Below, one piece after another: positions 42,083 to 53,532 of a stretch of 64,000 bases of DNA (position 1 is the stretch's first letter; each line of letters begins with the position of its first letter). The notes beneath the pieces were generated by a model. That model saw only the letters and a program-made list of their open reading frames with translations, was not told where the DNA came from and did not search any database. The translations under genes were made by a program, and so were the position numbers. The stretch is from contig JAFQHU010000018.1 of assembly GCA_017397845.1 (NCBI GenBank), positions 179,540 through 243,539 of the forward strand, written 5' to 3'. Source of the DNA: Clostridia bacterium. Its GTDB lineage: Bacteria; Bacillota; Clostridia; Oscillospirales; Acutalibacteraceae.

Positions 42083-43225
42083 TCAGGTAAATCTTTTAAC
42101 GAAAGAAAAGAGCTTTACTCTGTCGTCGGGAAGCTCGATATTTGTGTCCGCATAAAAAGCAGTCTGTATTCTTTGCGCAGCTAAAGGAAAATCCATAAAA
42201 ACAACTGCACTGCTTCCAACATATCCGGTGCGGAAAACATCACTGTCACTCAAAGTAAACTGCTCAATATCATAGGTAACCCAACCGTTGGTGATGGCCT
42301 GGGTACCGTAAGATAAAATCTGCATTTTTGTCATATCGGTTTTAACATATTTAAAAAGCATATCGAGAGCATTGTTTAGCTGTGAAAGCGAAGCATTGGT
42401 AGCACTCTTTATAAAGGAAGTAATAACCTGTCTCTGTCTCCTCGTTCTGCTGACGTCACTGTCAGAGTCACTTTTTCTGATACGGGCAAAAACAAGTGCC
42501 TCTGCACCGTTTAAAGTTACGGCAGGGCCGCTTTCGATGGTATGCTTTGTGGTACGGTTGATATACTGTGCCTCATATTCCTGCACCTCTACGGTAATAC
42601 CGCCCAAAGCGTTGATAATATCCACAAAGGAAGAGAAATCAACAGCAACATAATGGTCAATGTCGATTTTGAAATTTTTTTCAATCGTGTCAATAAGTGC
42701 TACGGGACCGCCGTAAAAATAAGAGGAATTCAGCTTAGCGTATCTGTCCTCACCGCCTATATTCATATAAGACCAAGTATCGCGGAAAAAGGATGTCATA
42801 TTGATTTTTTTAGTCTTTTTGTTAAGAGAAACGAGAATAAGAGAGTCAGAACGTCCTCCGTTTTCCAAAGCATCACGGGAATCAAGACCGACTAAAAGCA
42901 CATTCAGTACATTTTTACTTGAATACAAAGCACCGCCGTTGTTAGCCCACTGATAAAGATAATCATTAAGTGAGCCGGCACTGTCGATAGATGTCATAAT
43001 CTCTATTTCCTCTTCGTCGTAAATAGGCTGTGTAGTCTGTATCTGTTCCGGACTGTCACCTGTATCAATAAGCTCCAACTTTTCATTGATAAATGCCATA
43101 CCCACAGCAAAAACAACCACGAGCATAGTTAATAAAAAATAAAAGTTTTTTGCTCTTCTTCTTTTATTTGTCCAAAGAAATGCAGCAATCGGATTTGATT
43201 TTTTTTGTTTTTTCTTCTTTTCCAT
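42083..43225 (-). CDS. LCP-family glycopolymer transferase
   Basis: A 380-residue single-pass membrane protein with a basic cytoplasmic N-terminus (KKKKQKKSNP...NKRRRAKN), helix at about 27-45 and an outer LytR-CpsA-Psr domain. The active-site pair is kept in TSFFRDTWSYM; LLVGLDSRDA, VALIDTIEKNF, VDFSSFVDIINALGG and ALVFARIRKSDSD (the second Arg set) follow. It transfers lipid-linked wall polymers (teichoic-acid-like or capsule) to peptidoglycan. Contrast the degenerate relative at 25970. Confidence 0.94.
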   Translation of the reverse strand: MEKKKKQKKSNPIAAFLWTNKRRRAKNFYFLLTMLVVVFAVGMAFINEKLELIDTGDSPEQIQTTQPIYDEEEIEIMTSIDSAGSLNDYLYQWANNGGALYSSKNVLNVLLVGLDSRDALENGGRSDSLILVSLNKKTKKINMTSFFRDTWSYMNIGGEDRYAKLNSSYFYGGPVALIDTIEKNFKIDIDHYVAVDFSSFVDIINALGGITVEVQEYEAQYINRTTKHTIESGPAVTLNGAEALVFARIRKSDSDSDVSRTRRQRQVITSFIKSATNASLSQLNNALDMLFKYVKTDMTKMQILSYGTQAITNGWVTYDIEQFTLSDSDVFRTGYVGSSAVVFMDFPLAAQRIQTAFYADTNIELPDDRVKLFSFVKRFT

Positions 43226-43288
43226 TGTCTCACTTCTTTCTTTTTATATCTTCACCGTCATCATAATATACGTATAAAATCACTTCAA

Positions 43289-43307
43289 GGGGGAGATATA
43301 CTCCCCC
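43289..43307 (-). terminator. Hairpin after gyrA
   Basis: GGGGGAG and CTCCCCC with a 5-nt loop, just past the gyrA stop codon. The T-tract on the minus strand is poor, so termination may be partial. Confidence 0.55.
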
Positions 43308-43315
43308 GTTTTTAA

Positions 43316-45832
43316 TTATTCTTCTGTCTGTTTCGAAATTTCTTCTGCCTCTGCGGGAGCTTCTTCCCCTTCAGCTTCTTTAGACTCTACCTCACGCACA
43401 GCAATAGCAGAAACCACCTTTTCATTTTCGGAAAGTCTCATTACACGCACACCCTTTGAGGTACGGGAAACTGTGTTAATCTGAGAGGCTGACATTCGTA
43501 TAATAATACCGTCAGAGGAAATAAGTATAACATCGTCACCCTCATAAACATTTGCCACAGCGGCAACCTTGCCGTATTTTTCGATATGATAGTTAAGAAC
43601 ACCTTTACCGGCACGGGACTGGATACGGTATTCGTTGAATTCACTGAGTCTGCCGAGACCTGATTCAGCGATGGTTAGAATTTTCATGGAATCATCCTGA
43701 TTTTCTCCGATAATACACATACCGACTACCTCATCCTCTTCTTTGAGCTCAATAGCCTTTACGCCGCGGGCTGTTCTGCCTATGGGTCGGCAATCATTTT
43801 CATTAAAGCGGATGGACATACCGTTTCTGGTGGCGATGAGAACATCATCATTACCGTCGGTAAGTCTTACCCATGCAAGCTCATCGTCTTCATCGAGATT
43901 AATGGCAATAATACCATTTTTACGTATATTTCTGTACTGTTCGAGATCGGTTCTTTTAATGATACCCTTTCTCGTAACCATACAAAGATATTTAACCTCT
44001 TCTCCGCCGAAATCGGGAACTCTTATCATCGAGCTGACCTTTTCATCACCCTCCAAAGGAAGAAGATTAACTATATTCATACCCTTACTCTGCTTACTGC
44101 CTTCGGGGATTTCATAACCCTTTAAACGGTAAGTTTTACCGTAGGTAGTAAAGAACATGATATAGTCATGGCTTGAACAGGTAAACATCGTTTCTGCAAT
44201 ATCCTCTTCTCTTCGGGTCATACCCTTGACGCCTCTGCCGCCTCTGTTTTGGATAGAATAGGACTCAACAGGCTGACGTTTGATGTAACCCAAAGTGGTA
44301 AGAGTATAAACACACTGCTCTTCGGGAATAAGAGATTCGATATCAACTTCTCCGCTTACTGTGGTGATTTCAGTTCTTCTCTCGTCAGTAAAGCGATCTC
44401 TGATAGCCATAGCTTCGGTTTTAACGAGCTCAAGCACCTTTCCCTCTGAAGAAAGAATTTCTTTGAATTCTGCAATTTTTTCTTTAAGTGCAGCAAGCTC
44501 TTCTTCGATTTTGGTTCTTTCGAGACCTGTCAACTGACCGAGACGCATCTTAACTATGGCATCAGCCTGAATTTCAGTAAGACCGAATCGTTCAATAAGA
44601 GCAAGCTTACCTGAAGCCTGATCCTTTGAAGCACGGAGAATTTTTATAACCTCATCAATAAAATCAAGAGCAATCATAAGACCGTCAAGAATATGCTTTC
44701 TTTCCTCAGCCTTACGAAGGTCATATCTCGTTCTTCTTACGATGACCTCTTCCTGATGTTTGATGTAATGATCAAGAATTTGTTTGAGAGTGAGTATTTT
44801 CGGCTCACCGCCCACGAGAGCAAGAAGAATTATACCATAAGAAATCTGAAGCTGTGTAAAGGAATAAAGCTGATTGAGCACAACCTGAGGATTGGCATCT
44901 CTTTTAAGGTCAACAACCAAACGCATACCCTCTCTGTTTGAATAGTCATTGATGTCGGAAATACCTTCAATCTTTTTATCCTTTACAAGGTCAGCCATCG
45001 CTTCAATGAGTCTTCTTTTATTAACCTGATAAGGAAGCTCAGTGACAACAATCTGGAATCTGCCGTTTTTACCTTCAACGATTTCGGCACGTGCTCTTAC
45101 GATAATTTTACCGCGGCCTGTACCGTAAGCAGCTCTGATGCCGCTTCTTCCCATAACGATACCCGCTGTAGGGAAGTCGGGACCTTTGATAAATTGCATA
45201 AGGTCATCGAACTCCGCATCGGGATTGTCGATATAGTAACACATACCGTCGATAACCTCACCGAGATTATGGGGAGGAATATTGGTAGCCATACCGACAG
45301 CGATACCTGTGGAACCGTTTACAAGAATATTCGGAAAACGGGAGGGTAAAACCGTAGGCTCTTTAAGACGGTCATCATAGTTCGGAGCAAAATCAACGGT
45401 TTCTTTATCGATATCAGTTAGCATTTCCATGGAAAGCTTACTCATTTTACTTTCAGTATAACGGTAAGCAGCGGGAGGGTCACCGTCGATAGAACCGAAG
45501 TTACCGTGACCGTCTACGAGAATATATCTGGTAGAGAATTTCTGAGCCAGTCTTACCATAGCATCGTAAACAGATGCGTCACCGTGAGGATGGTAGGAAC
45601 CGAGAACAGAACCGACGGTATCGGCACATTTACGGTAAGCTTTTTCGGGATAAAGTCCGTTTTCATGCATAGTATAAAGAATACGGCGATGAACGGGCTT
45701 AAGACCGTCCCTTACATCGGGAAGTGCTCTGGAGGTAATAACTGACATTGAATAGTCAAGGAAAGACTTTCTCATTTCCCTGTTAAGGTCAACATCAATT
45801 ATCGTTTGATTTTCATAATTCAAATTTTCCAT
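43316..45832 (-). CDS. gyrA: DNA gyrase subunit A
   Basis: An 838-residue type II topoisomerase subunit. The quinolone-pocket region has [17 protein letters not shown] and the catalytic Tyr lies in [11 protein letters not shown]. Six C-terminal beta-propeller repeats follow; the GyrA box reads QNRGGRG, with Asn where most have Arg or Lys. The C-terminal tail is acidic ([18 protein letters not shown]). The start is set at ATG 45832; an upstream TTG (45847) is possible. Unlike the usual adjacent gyrB-gyrA order, two small membrane-protein genes lie between. Confidence 0.97.
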   Translation of the reverse strand: MENLNYENQTIIDVDLNREMRKSFLDYSMSVITSRALPDVRDGLKPVHRRILYTMHENGLYPEKAYRKCADTVGSVLGSYHPHGDASVYDAMVRLAQKFSTRYILVDGHGNFGSIDGDPPAAYRYTESKMSKLSMEMLTDIDKETVDFAPNYDDRLKEPTVLPSRFPNILVNGSTGIAVGMATNIPPHNLGEVIDGMCYYIDNPDAEFDDLMQFIKGPDFPTAGIVMGRSGIRAAYGTGRGKIIVRARAEIVEGKNGRFQIVVTELPYQVNKRRLIEAMADLVKDKKIEGISDINDYSNREGMRLVVDLKRDANPQVVLNQLYSFTQLQISYGIILLALVGGEPKILTLKQILDHYIKHQEEVIVRRTRYDLRKAEERKHILDGLMIALDFIDEVIKILRASKDQASGKLALIERFGLTEIQADAIVKMRLGQLTGLERTKIEEELAALKEKIAEFKEILSSEGKVLELVKTEAMAIRDRFTDERRTEITTVSGEVDIESLIPEEQCVYTLTTLGYIKRQPVESYSIQNRGGRGVKGMTRREEDIAETMFTCSSHDYIMFFTTYGKTYRLKGYEIPEGSKQSKGMNIVNLLPLEGDEKVSSMIRVPDFGGEEVKYLCMVTRKGIIKRTDLEQYRNIRKNGIIAINLDEDDELAWVRLTDGNDDVLIATRNGMSIRFNENDCRPIGRTARGVKAIELKEEDEVVGMCIIGENQDDSMKILTIAESGLGRLSEFNEYRIQSRAGKGVLNYHIEKYGKVAAVANVYEGDDVILISSDGIIIRMSASQINTVSRTSKGVRVMRLSENEKVVSAIAVREVESKEAEGEEAPAEAEEISKQTEE

Positions 45833-45877
45833 ATTATCACCATTCAAAAATTTTTTGGGTATATATCCTTAAATGCT

Positions 45878-46408
45878 TTAAATATCAACTTTTACTAATT
45901 TATTTTTAAAAAGATTTTCTATAAGATTATTTATCATCCGGATACTTTCGCTGTTCAATGCTCTTTTTGGTATAAGTACAGAGCCTTTTTCACCGAAATC
46001 AAAAGATAAAGATAGTTTACTGTCTATAACAGCTTTAACATCAGAAAAAGGAAAGTGTCTTTCAAAGGAGCCTTTAAATCTTTCCGTACTGCCCATTATA
46101 TGAACTATATGGTCACCGTAAAAATCGACAGTTATCGGTCTTTTCATCATTAAAAGCTTATTACTGCTTTTAATTTGAGAAAAAACAGTTATAATATTTG
46201 CAATTTTCGGAATTACAATAAGAGAAATAAAAGCGTAATAAATCAGTTCATACTGTTTCATAAAGAAACTGAAAGCAATAAAAGAGCAAAGAACAAAAAG
46301 CTTTACCGGCAAATTTTTCTTTTCATCACCGAAAAGAATACTTATTAAAATTGCTTTTTTGTTTGTGTCCTCTTTTTCGGGAAGAAAGGATACCGAAAAA
46401 TATTTCAT
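45878..46408 (-). CDS. YcxB-like membrane protein 2 (between gyrB and gyrA)
   Basis: A 176-residue protein with two adjacent hydrophobic helices (about 35-50 and 55-75) followed by a beta-rich C-terminal domain (ITVDFYGDHIVHIM...HFPFSDVKAVIDSKLSLSFDF...ILIPKRAL). The plan of two helices plus a C-terminal domain ending in PKRAL-like motif fits the YcxB family of unknown function. It starts 1 bp after its neighbour at 46410, so both are co-translated. Function unknown. Confidence 0.6.
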   Translation of the reverse strand: MKYFSVSFLPEKEDTNKKAILISILFGDEKKNLPVKLFVLCSFIAFSFFMKQYELIYYAFISLIVIPKIANIITVFSQIKSSNKLLMMKRPITVDFYGDHIVHIMGSTERFKGSFERHFPFSDVKAVIDSKLSLSFDFGEKGSVLIPKRALNSESIRMINNLIENLFKNKLVKVDI

Positions 46409-46409
46409 A

Positions 46410-46967
46410 TCATCTTACCCCCCTGCTTTTTTCATAAATATATCTGTCCTGAATTTTTTCTCTGAGAAGTGAAATAAACATATCAATGTCGCCCTTCTCG
46501 ACGGAATTTTTTGAAATACATACGGGAAGGTTTCCTTCCTCCACATAAATGTTAAGTGAAAAAATACCTTCGACTACTTTGTCTATTTCCTCATAAAAGT
46601 AATTTGATTTACTGTAAGGAGTAGAAAATTCCATATCATTTTCTCTTATAACTGCCTGTTTAAAGCTTTTATTTGAATTAGTTGAAAGAAATATATTTTT
46701 AGCATTTCTTTTTGAAACAGATATTAAAAGAAAATAAAGAGAAATTATTTCCATTAACGTAATTAGAACAGTTGTAGGAATATATATATCCTTTTCTGTA
46801 CGGAAACAAAGTATAGCAAAATTTACAGCTACAACAGAAGCACTGATAAGCAAATAACTTAAGATAAAATATTTTTTACTTATTTTATTCAGATTTTTAC
46901 GCCATATTTCTGCTCCTTCATTGAGAGAAGCTACCGTATCTTTATAAACAATACCGTAAGGTGTCAT
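46410..46967 (-). CDS. YcxB-like membrane protein 1 (between gyrB and gyrA)
   Basis: A 185-residue protein: N-terminal ~30 residues cytoplasmic, two membrane helices (about 33-53 and 62-83), then a domain with ENDMEFSTPYSKSNYFYEEIDKVVE and NLPVCISKNSV, again YcxB-like. Similar in plan to the following gene and probably a distant paralogue. It begins 12 bp after gyrB with GGAATTGATAAA before ATG. The pair is embedded in the gyrase operon; no function can be assigned. Confidence 0.6.
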   Translation of the reverse strand: MTPYGIVYKDTVASLNEGAEIWRKNLNKISKKYFILSYLLISASVVAVNFAILCFRTEKDIYIPTTVLITLMEIISLYFLLISVSKRNAKNIFLSTNSNKSFKQAVIRENDMEFSTPYSKSNYFYEEIDKVVEGIFSLNIYVEEGNLPVCISKNSVEKGDIDMFISLLREKIQDRYIYEKSRGVR

Positions 46968-46979
46968 TTTATCAATTCC

Positions 46980-48992
<2,013 letters not shown>

Positions 48993-49028
48993 TTACAAAT
49001 TTAATCTATATAAATCGGTTTACCCGTA

Positions 49029-49289
49029 TTAATATTTCATGTCCTGTGTTCTTTTTAATAGAGTAGCGGTAGATATCTGTGAAAGATATATTTTATTTTT
49101 TTCTTCCTCTGATGAGCAAACAATAAAGGATTTAGGTAATTCCGAAGAAACTACGTTTACTTTTCCTTTTTTTTCTGCCGAGGCAAGATAATCTCTGGTT
49201 TTTTTTGAAACAGTAGTATTATCAAGATCAAAAATACCTATTATTTCATCAAGAGTTATAACCGTGTTCTGTCCTAAATGAAGATACAT
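49029..49289 (-). CDS. remB: RemB-like regulator (DUF370/YaaB)
   Basis: An 86-residue protein of the RemA/RemB family. It begins MYLHLGQNTVITLDEIIGIFDLDNTT, the family hallmark, and sits between recF and gyrB exactly as yaaB/remB does in Bacillus. RemB is linked to matrix and osmoprotection gene control, probably by DNA binding. GAGAGGA precedes ATG. Name rests on both sequence and position. Confidence 0.88.
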   Translation of the reverse strand: MYLHLGQNTVITLDEIIGIFDLDNTTVSKKTRDYLASAEKKGKVNVVSSELPKSFIVCSSEEEKNKIYLSQISTATLLKRTQDMKY

Positions 49290-49302
49290 TCAAAAAATCC
49301 TC

Positions 49303-50400
49303 TCATTTCTTTTTACAGATACCGTTTTTCATTTCAAATCTCATACCGTATTTCAGATTTTTAACTGCCGACGGATCACAGCAGGTAATAAATACCTGCC
49401 AATCCTTTATGTGATTAAGAATATAATTCTGTCTGCCGGTATCAAGCTCGCTCATAACATCGTCAAGCAATGCCACAGGCTGAACATCAGAAAAATTTTT
49501 TATAACTGCCGCTTCACCTAATTTAAGTGCCAATGCGGCCGATCTTTGCTGACCCTGTGAACCGTAATTTCTTGCCGGAAGACGGTCTATTTTTATGGAT
49601 AAATCATCTCTGTGAGGTCCTACCGAAGTAAACCCCGTAACAAGGTCATTTTTACGGGCCTGATAAAGCTGATTTTTCATATTTTCATATAATTCCTGTT
49701 TTGTGTCTCCGACCACCACAGTTTGCTGATTATAGGATATATCAAGCTTTTCTTTTCCCGAAGAAAGACCGCTGTAAATTTCATCGGTATAAAATGACAG
49801 CTTATTTATATAACCTAATCTTTGTCTTATAATCTCTGAAGCAAAAAAGGCTATTCTGTCCTCCCATATGTCCAAAGTATCATAAAGCTCACTGTGAAGC
49901 TGAATATCCTTTAAAAGAACATTTCTTTGTGCGATTGCTTTATTGTACTGCGAAAGGGTTACTGCATATTTAGGCTTTAACTGACTTATGGCTATATCCA
50001 AAAATTTTCTTCTCTCATAAGGTCCTTCTTTAACCAATGAAAGATGAACGGGAGAAAATATAACAGCTAAAAATTCACCCATTATCTGATTTGAAGATTT
50101 TATTTTTATTCCGTTAAGAATAAATTTTCTTCCTTCTCCTATCTCCAAATAAGCATTCTGTTCTCTTTCACGGGCAAAAAAATCCATGGAAAGATTTGCA
50201 GTTTTACTGCCGAAATTAATCAGCTCGCTGTCTTTTGAGCTTCTGAAGGAACGACATCCGGTAAAAAGCCATATACTTTCTAAAAGATTCGTTTTCCCCT
50301 GAGCATTTTCTCCGTAAATAATGTTTACTCCGTCACAGGGATCAACGGTAGTTCTTTCTATATTTCTGAAATTTTTTACTTCGAGATGCTTTACATTCAT
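49303..50400 (-). CDS. recF: DNA replication and repair protein RecF
   Basis: A 365-residue SMC-like ATPase that loads RecA at gaps. Walker A is GENAQGKTNLLESIW, the RecF block SSKDSELINFG follows, the signature is NYGSQGQQRSAALALKL and Walker B is VALLDDVMSELD. Length is normal. AGGTGACATTTA precedes ATG; standard position downstream of dnaN and the S4 gene. Confidence 0.96.
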   Translation of the reverse strand: MNVKHLEVKNFRNIERTTVDPCDGVNIIYGENAQGKTNLLESIWLFTGCRSFRSSKDSELINFGSKTANLSMDFFAREREQNAYLEIGEGRKFILNGIKIKSSNQIMGEFLAVIFSPVHLSLVKEGPYERRKFLDIAISQLKPKYAVTLSQYNKAIAQRNVLLKDIQLHSELYDTLDIWEDRIAFFASEIIRQRLGYINKLSFYTDEIYSGLSSGKEKLDISYNQQTVVVGDTKQELYENMKNQLYQARKNDLVTGFTSVGPHRDDLSIKIDRLPARNYGSQGQQRSAALALKLGEAAVIKNFSDVQPVALLDDVMSELDTGRQNYILNHIKDWQVFITCCDPSAVKNLKYGMRFEMKNGICKKK

Positions 50401-50417
50401 TAAATGTCACCTAAATA

Positions 50418-50660
50418 TTATCTGACTATTTTATAAATAATTTTTTCAAATTCGAAGGTATCTCCTTCTGTGAGCTTTTTACCTCTTGAGGTACATATCT
50501 CACCGTTTACCTTTACCAAACTGTCCTGAATAATCATTTTTGCCTGACCGCCTGTAGAAATAGCGTTAGAAAGCTTCAATGCTGCATCAAGTCTGATATT
50601 TTCGGTAGTTATTATAACTTCTTTGGTTTCTCTTTTGGCTAATTTTACTTTAACTTTCAT
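50418..50660 (-). CDS. S4-domain RNA-binding protein (YaaA/RlbA type)
   Basis: An 80-residue protein. The S4 RNA-binding motif covers about 18-70 (IRLDAALKLSNAISTGGQAKMII...VKVNGEICTSRGKKL). In Firmicutes this gene lies between dnaN and recF and is thought to act in ribosome assembly or RNA binding. The order here is the same. Confidence 0.9.
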   Translation of the reverse strand: MKVKVKLAKRETKEVIITTENIRLDAALKLSNAISTGGQAKMIIQDSLVKVNGEICTSRGKKLTEGDTFEFEKIIYKIVR

Positions 50661-50678
50661 AGTATCAACTCTTAAAAA

Positions 50679-51779
50679 TTATATTCTTACGGGAAGGATA
50701 AGGAAAAAGAATTTTTCACCCTCCAAAGGTTTGATGATAATAGGCTGATTTGCACTGCCCATTTCAATTTTTATTTCTTCTTCGTCACATACTTTGAGTG
50801 CATCCAAAACAAACCTGTTATTAAAGCCGATTTCGATACTGTTACCTTCAATTTCTGCCGCAATTTTATCTGATGCGGTACCTATGGCGGTTACGGAAGA
50901 AAATCTCATTATTCCGTTTTCTACACTGCAGCGTACGGGACTCGATTTATCGGTAATGATGAGTGACGTTCTTTCGATACATTCGATAAGATTTCTGGTA
51001 TTTACTTTAATTTGTGTAGAGGAGGTAAGAGGAATTGCCGCTTTATAGTTTATAAAGTTACCCTCTAAAAGTCTGGAAATGATTTCACAGTTTTCATATT
51101 TGAAAATAATGTGTCTTTCACCTACAAGAATTTCAATTTCTGCTTCGTCATCGGCATTAAGCTTTGAAATTTCACCTAAAGTTTTAGCCGGAACAACAAA
51201 TTCGAGCTTGTTATCATCGAAAGTATAATTGATGTTTTCTCTTCTTATTGCGAGACGTGCACCGTCAACGGCCACAAGCACTATAAGACCTTCACCGATT
51301 TCAAATTTTACACCTGTATGTACAGGATTTCTTTCACCTGTGGATACAGAAAAAATTGTTTTTCTTATCATATCCTTAAGAGTGGTAAGATTGAGAGAAA
51401 TCGGAGAGAATTTGGTAAGAGTGGGAAGTTCGGGATATTCGTCGGCAGAGGTGCCGATAAGAGAGTATTCCGCTTCACCGCTTTTTATTTTGCAAATATT
51501 TCTGTCATCGCAGTCAACGGAAACTGTATCGGCGGGAACCATTCTTAAAATATCACAGAGATTTTTTGCGGCAAGAACTATTTTTCCCTCACCTATTACG
51601 TCGGCATCTATTTTGATTTTAGAGCCTACCTCCAGATCATAGCCTGTAAGAGTAACTGTACCGTTTTCTGCTTCGATGAGAATACCTTCAAGTGAAGGTA
51701 TGGTTGATTTGTTTGATACTGTACGCTGAACATTCATACATGCTTTCGAAAATTCAGCACTGTCACATATTATTTTCAT
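50679..51779 (-). CDS. dnaN: DNA polymerase III beta sliding clamp
   Basis: A 366-residue clamp built of three similar domains. It begins MKIICDSAEFSKACMNVQRTVSNKSTIP, as clamps do, and ends with EGEKFFFLILPVRI, close to the usual ...MPMR(L/I) terminus. ATG 51779 follows AAAAGGAG; an upstream in-frame start is less likely. 235 bp from dnaA, with DnaA-box-like sites between. Confidence 0.97.
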   Translation of the reverse strand: MKIICDSAEFSKACMNVQRTVSNKSTIPSLEGILIEAENGTVTLTGYDLEVGSKIKIDADVIGEGKIVLAAKNLCDILRMVPADTVSVDCDDRNICKIKSGEAEYSLIGTSADEYPELPTLTKFSPISLNLTTLKDMIRKTIFSVSTGERNPVHTGVKFEIGEGLIVLVAVDGARLAIRRENINYTFDDNKLEFVVPAKTLGEISKLNADDEAEIEILVGERHIIFKYENCEIISRLLEGNFINYKAAIPLTSSTQIKVNTRNLIECIERTSLIITDKSSPVRCSVENGIMRFSSVTAIGTASDKIAAEIEGNSIEIGFNNRFVLDALKVCDEEEIKIEMGSANQPIIIKPLEGEKFFFLILPVRI

Positions 51780-51797
51780 AGGAAGACTCCTTTTCAA

Positions 51798-52014
51798 AAA
51801 AAATCTAAGAAATAAAATAAATAGAATAGTAGCAGTAGTAGTGTATGCGGAAAATGTGGAAAAAAGAGGTAACGTCAGATTTCAAGCACATTCAGAGGTA
51901 TTTTTTGGTGTTAAAGAAATTGTTAAATTATGAAAGTTTTTAACAAGTGGATTATGCGTAATGTCAGTAAAGTTAAAAATCTGATGTTGAATGTGTAAAA
52001 ATAAGTGGAAAATT
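51798..52014. other. dnaA-dnaN intergenic region, probable oriC part
   Basis: 217 bp, AT-rich. It holds four DnaA-box-like 9-mers, all in one orientation (minus-strand reading): TTTTCCACA (51855-51863), TAATCCACT (51946-51954), TTTTACACA (51992-52000) and TTTTCCACT (52004-52012). No copy of the textbook TTATCCACA was found. Position and box density fit the downstream half of a Firmicutes-type origin. Confidence 0.65.
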
Positions 52015-53322
52015 TCAGCTTTCGTTGATGTTTTTTATGATATCATCGATAGTTGCTTTGAGAGAAATATCTTTTTCCATTTTGTTTTTGATTTCTTTAA
52101 GAGCATAGATAATTGACGAATGGTGCTTATTGCCGAATTCGGTTCCTATTGCCTTAAGAGAAAGGGTCGTAACCTGTTCAACCACATAAATTGCGACCTG
52201 TCTTGCCAGAGAGATATTTGCGCTTCTTTTGTCGGAGCGTATATCTGCAGGACTTACATCAAAGGTACGGGCAACCTCATTTATGATGTTATCCACAGTT
52301 ACGGGAGTGGGCTGGTCGTCATTTATAAGGTCGCTTATTGCTCTTTTTGCCACAGCTATTGAAGGTCTTACACCCTCAACATCCTGAAAAGCTTTTATCT
52401 TTTTTACTGCGCCTTCAAGCTGACGGATGTTTCGTTTTATGTTTTCGCCGATATATTGAAGAACCTCATCACCTAAATCGAGGCCCAGTGCTTCAGCCTT
52501 ATTTTTTACGATGGCCATTCTTGTTTCGAGTGTAGGGGGCTGAACATCGGCGATAAGTCCCATTTCGAATCTCGTACGGAGTCTTTCTTCCAAAGTCATC
52601 ATTTCTTTAGGCGGACGGTCAGAGGTAAGAACTATCTGGCTTCCGCTGTTATTGAGAGCATTAAAGGTGTGGAAAAATTCCTCCTGTATCGTTTCACCTC
52701 TGGCGATAAAATGTATATCGTCGACCAAAAGAACATCGCAGTTTCTGTATTTTTCATGGAAAGCAAAGGTATTATGATTTCCGATATAATAAACAAGCTC
52801 GTTTGTGAAATGCTCACCGCTCGTGTATATAATGTTTGCATCGGGATTTTTTGACTTTATTTCATTCATTATGGCGAGTAAAAGGTGAGTTTTGCCGAGT
52901 CCTGAATGACCGTAAATAAAAAGAGGATTATATTTTTTTCCCGGATTGCTTGCAACATTTACTGCAGCGGCATGAGCAAAGCGGTTAGACGGTCCGATAA
53001 TGAAATTTGAAAAAGTGTAATCATATTCGTTTATATCGGATTTATTCGGGTCGTTTATGTCCGGATTACGGGCATGCTCATTCGGAACCACATATTCGAT
53101 GGTAATAGGAAAGCCTAAAACAGCTTCAAAAGCAGAGTTGATTATTTCGGAAAATTTATCAACGATAATTCTTTTTTTGAATTCGCTTATTGAAAGATAA
53201 ACCGTATCATTCTGAAATTTTACGAAGCTTAAAGGACTGAGCCATACGTTATAAGCGACTTCTGTGACGGAAAGTTTGAGTTGCTCTTTTACCAGTTCCC
53301 ATATTTCATCAAAAGAATTCAT
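52015..53322 (-). CDS. dnaA: Chromosomal replication initiator DnaA
   Basis: A 435-residue AAA+ initiator. Domain I is at 1-~80; the AAA+ core has Walker A GHSGLGKTHLL, Walker B VLLVDDIHF and sensor VVLTSDRPP region (IVLTSDRPPKEM); domain IV at the C-terminus binds DnaA boxes. The box-reading signature, GGRDHTTV in most bacteria, reads GNKHHSSI here: Arg to Lys, Asp to His, Thr-Thr to Ser-Ser. Domain II is short. AAGGAGGTAAAATT precedes ATG. The same substitutions might match the altered box TTTTCCACA found around it. Confidence 0.97.
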   Translation of the reverse strand: MNSFDEIWELVKEQLKLSVTEVAYNVWLSPLSFVKFQNDTVYLSISEFKKRIIVDKFSEIINSAFEAVLGFPITIEYVVPNEHARNPDINDPNKSDINEYDYTFSNFIIGPSNRFAHAAAVNVASNPGKKYNPLFIYGHSGLGKTHLLLAIMNEIKSKNPDANIIYTSGEHFTNELVYYIGNHNTFAFHEKYRNCDVLLVDDIHFIARGETIQEEFFHTFNALNNSGSQIVLTSDRPPKEMMTLEERLRTRFEMGLIADVQPPTLETRMAIVKNKAEALGLDLGDEVLQYIGENIKRNIRQLEGAVKKIKAFQDVEGVRPSIAVAKRAISDLINDDQPTPVTVDNIINEVARTFDVSPADIRSDKRSANISLARQVAIYVVEQVTTLSLKAIGTEFGNKHHSSIIYALKEIKNKMEKDISLKATIDDIIKNINES

Positions 53323-53434
53323 AATTTTACCTCCTTATTTTTAAAAAAAATTAACTTGAATGGTCTCTATTATTATATTAATATAAATATATAAAATAAA
53401 TGTAGATACAATTATACACAATACAACACCTTAC

Positions 53435-53463
53435 ATTCTATCATAAATTTATTTTTCTTTCAA
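53435..53463 (-). promoter_or_regulatory. SigA-type promoter of dnaA
   Basis: On the minus strand TTGAAA (53458-53463), 17-bp spacer, TAGAAT (53435-53440). A TTATACACA box lies just downstream, allowing DnaA autoregulation. Confidence 0.65.
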
Positions 53464-53480
53464 GTCTTTTATCAAAATTA

Positions 53481-53509
53481 TTGATTTAAAAGGGGTAAAA
53501 AGGTATAAT
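53481..53509 (+). promoter_or_regulatory. SigA-type promoter of ogg-nth
   Basis: TTGATT (53481-53486), 17-bp spacer, TATAAT (53504-53509), 24 bp before the ogg start. Confidence 0.7.
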
Positions 53510-53532
53510 TGATTTAATAGAGGTGAAACACA

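Larger units (their letters stand above)
53323..53532. other. dnaA-ogg divergent region, possible origin/unwinding region
   Basis: 210 bp, very AT-rich, with divergent promoters for dnaA and ogg and one DnaA-box variant TTATACACA (53412-53420). By eye the strand richer in G switches on either side of this point. Confidence 0.5.

Noticed and set aside
51841..52014. Short leader gene between dnaA and dnaN
   Set aside because: No open frame with a ribosome site; content is better explained by DnaA-box-like sites.
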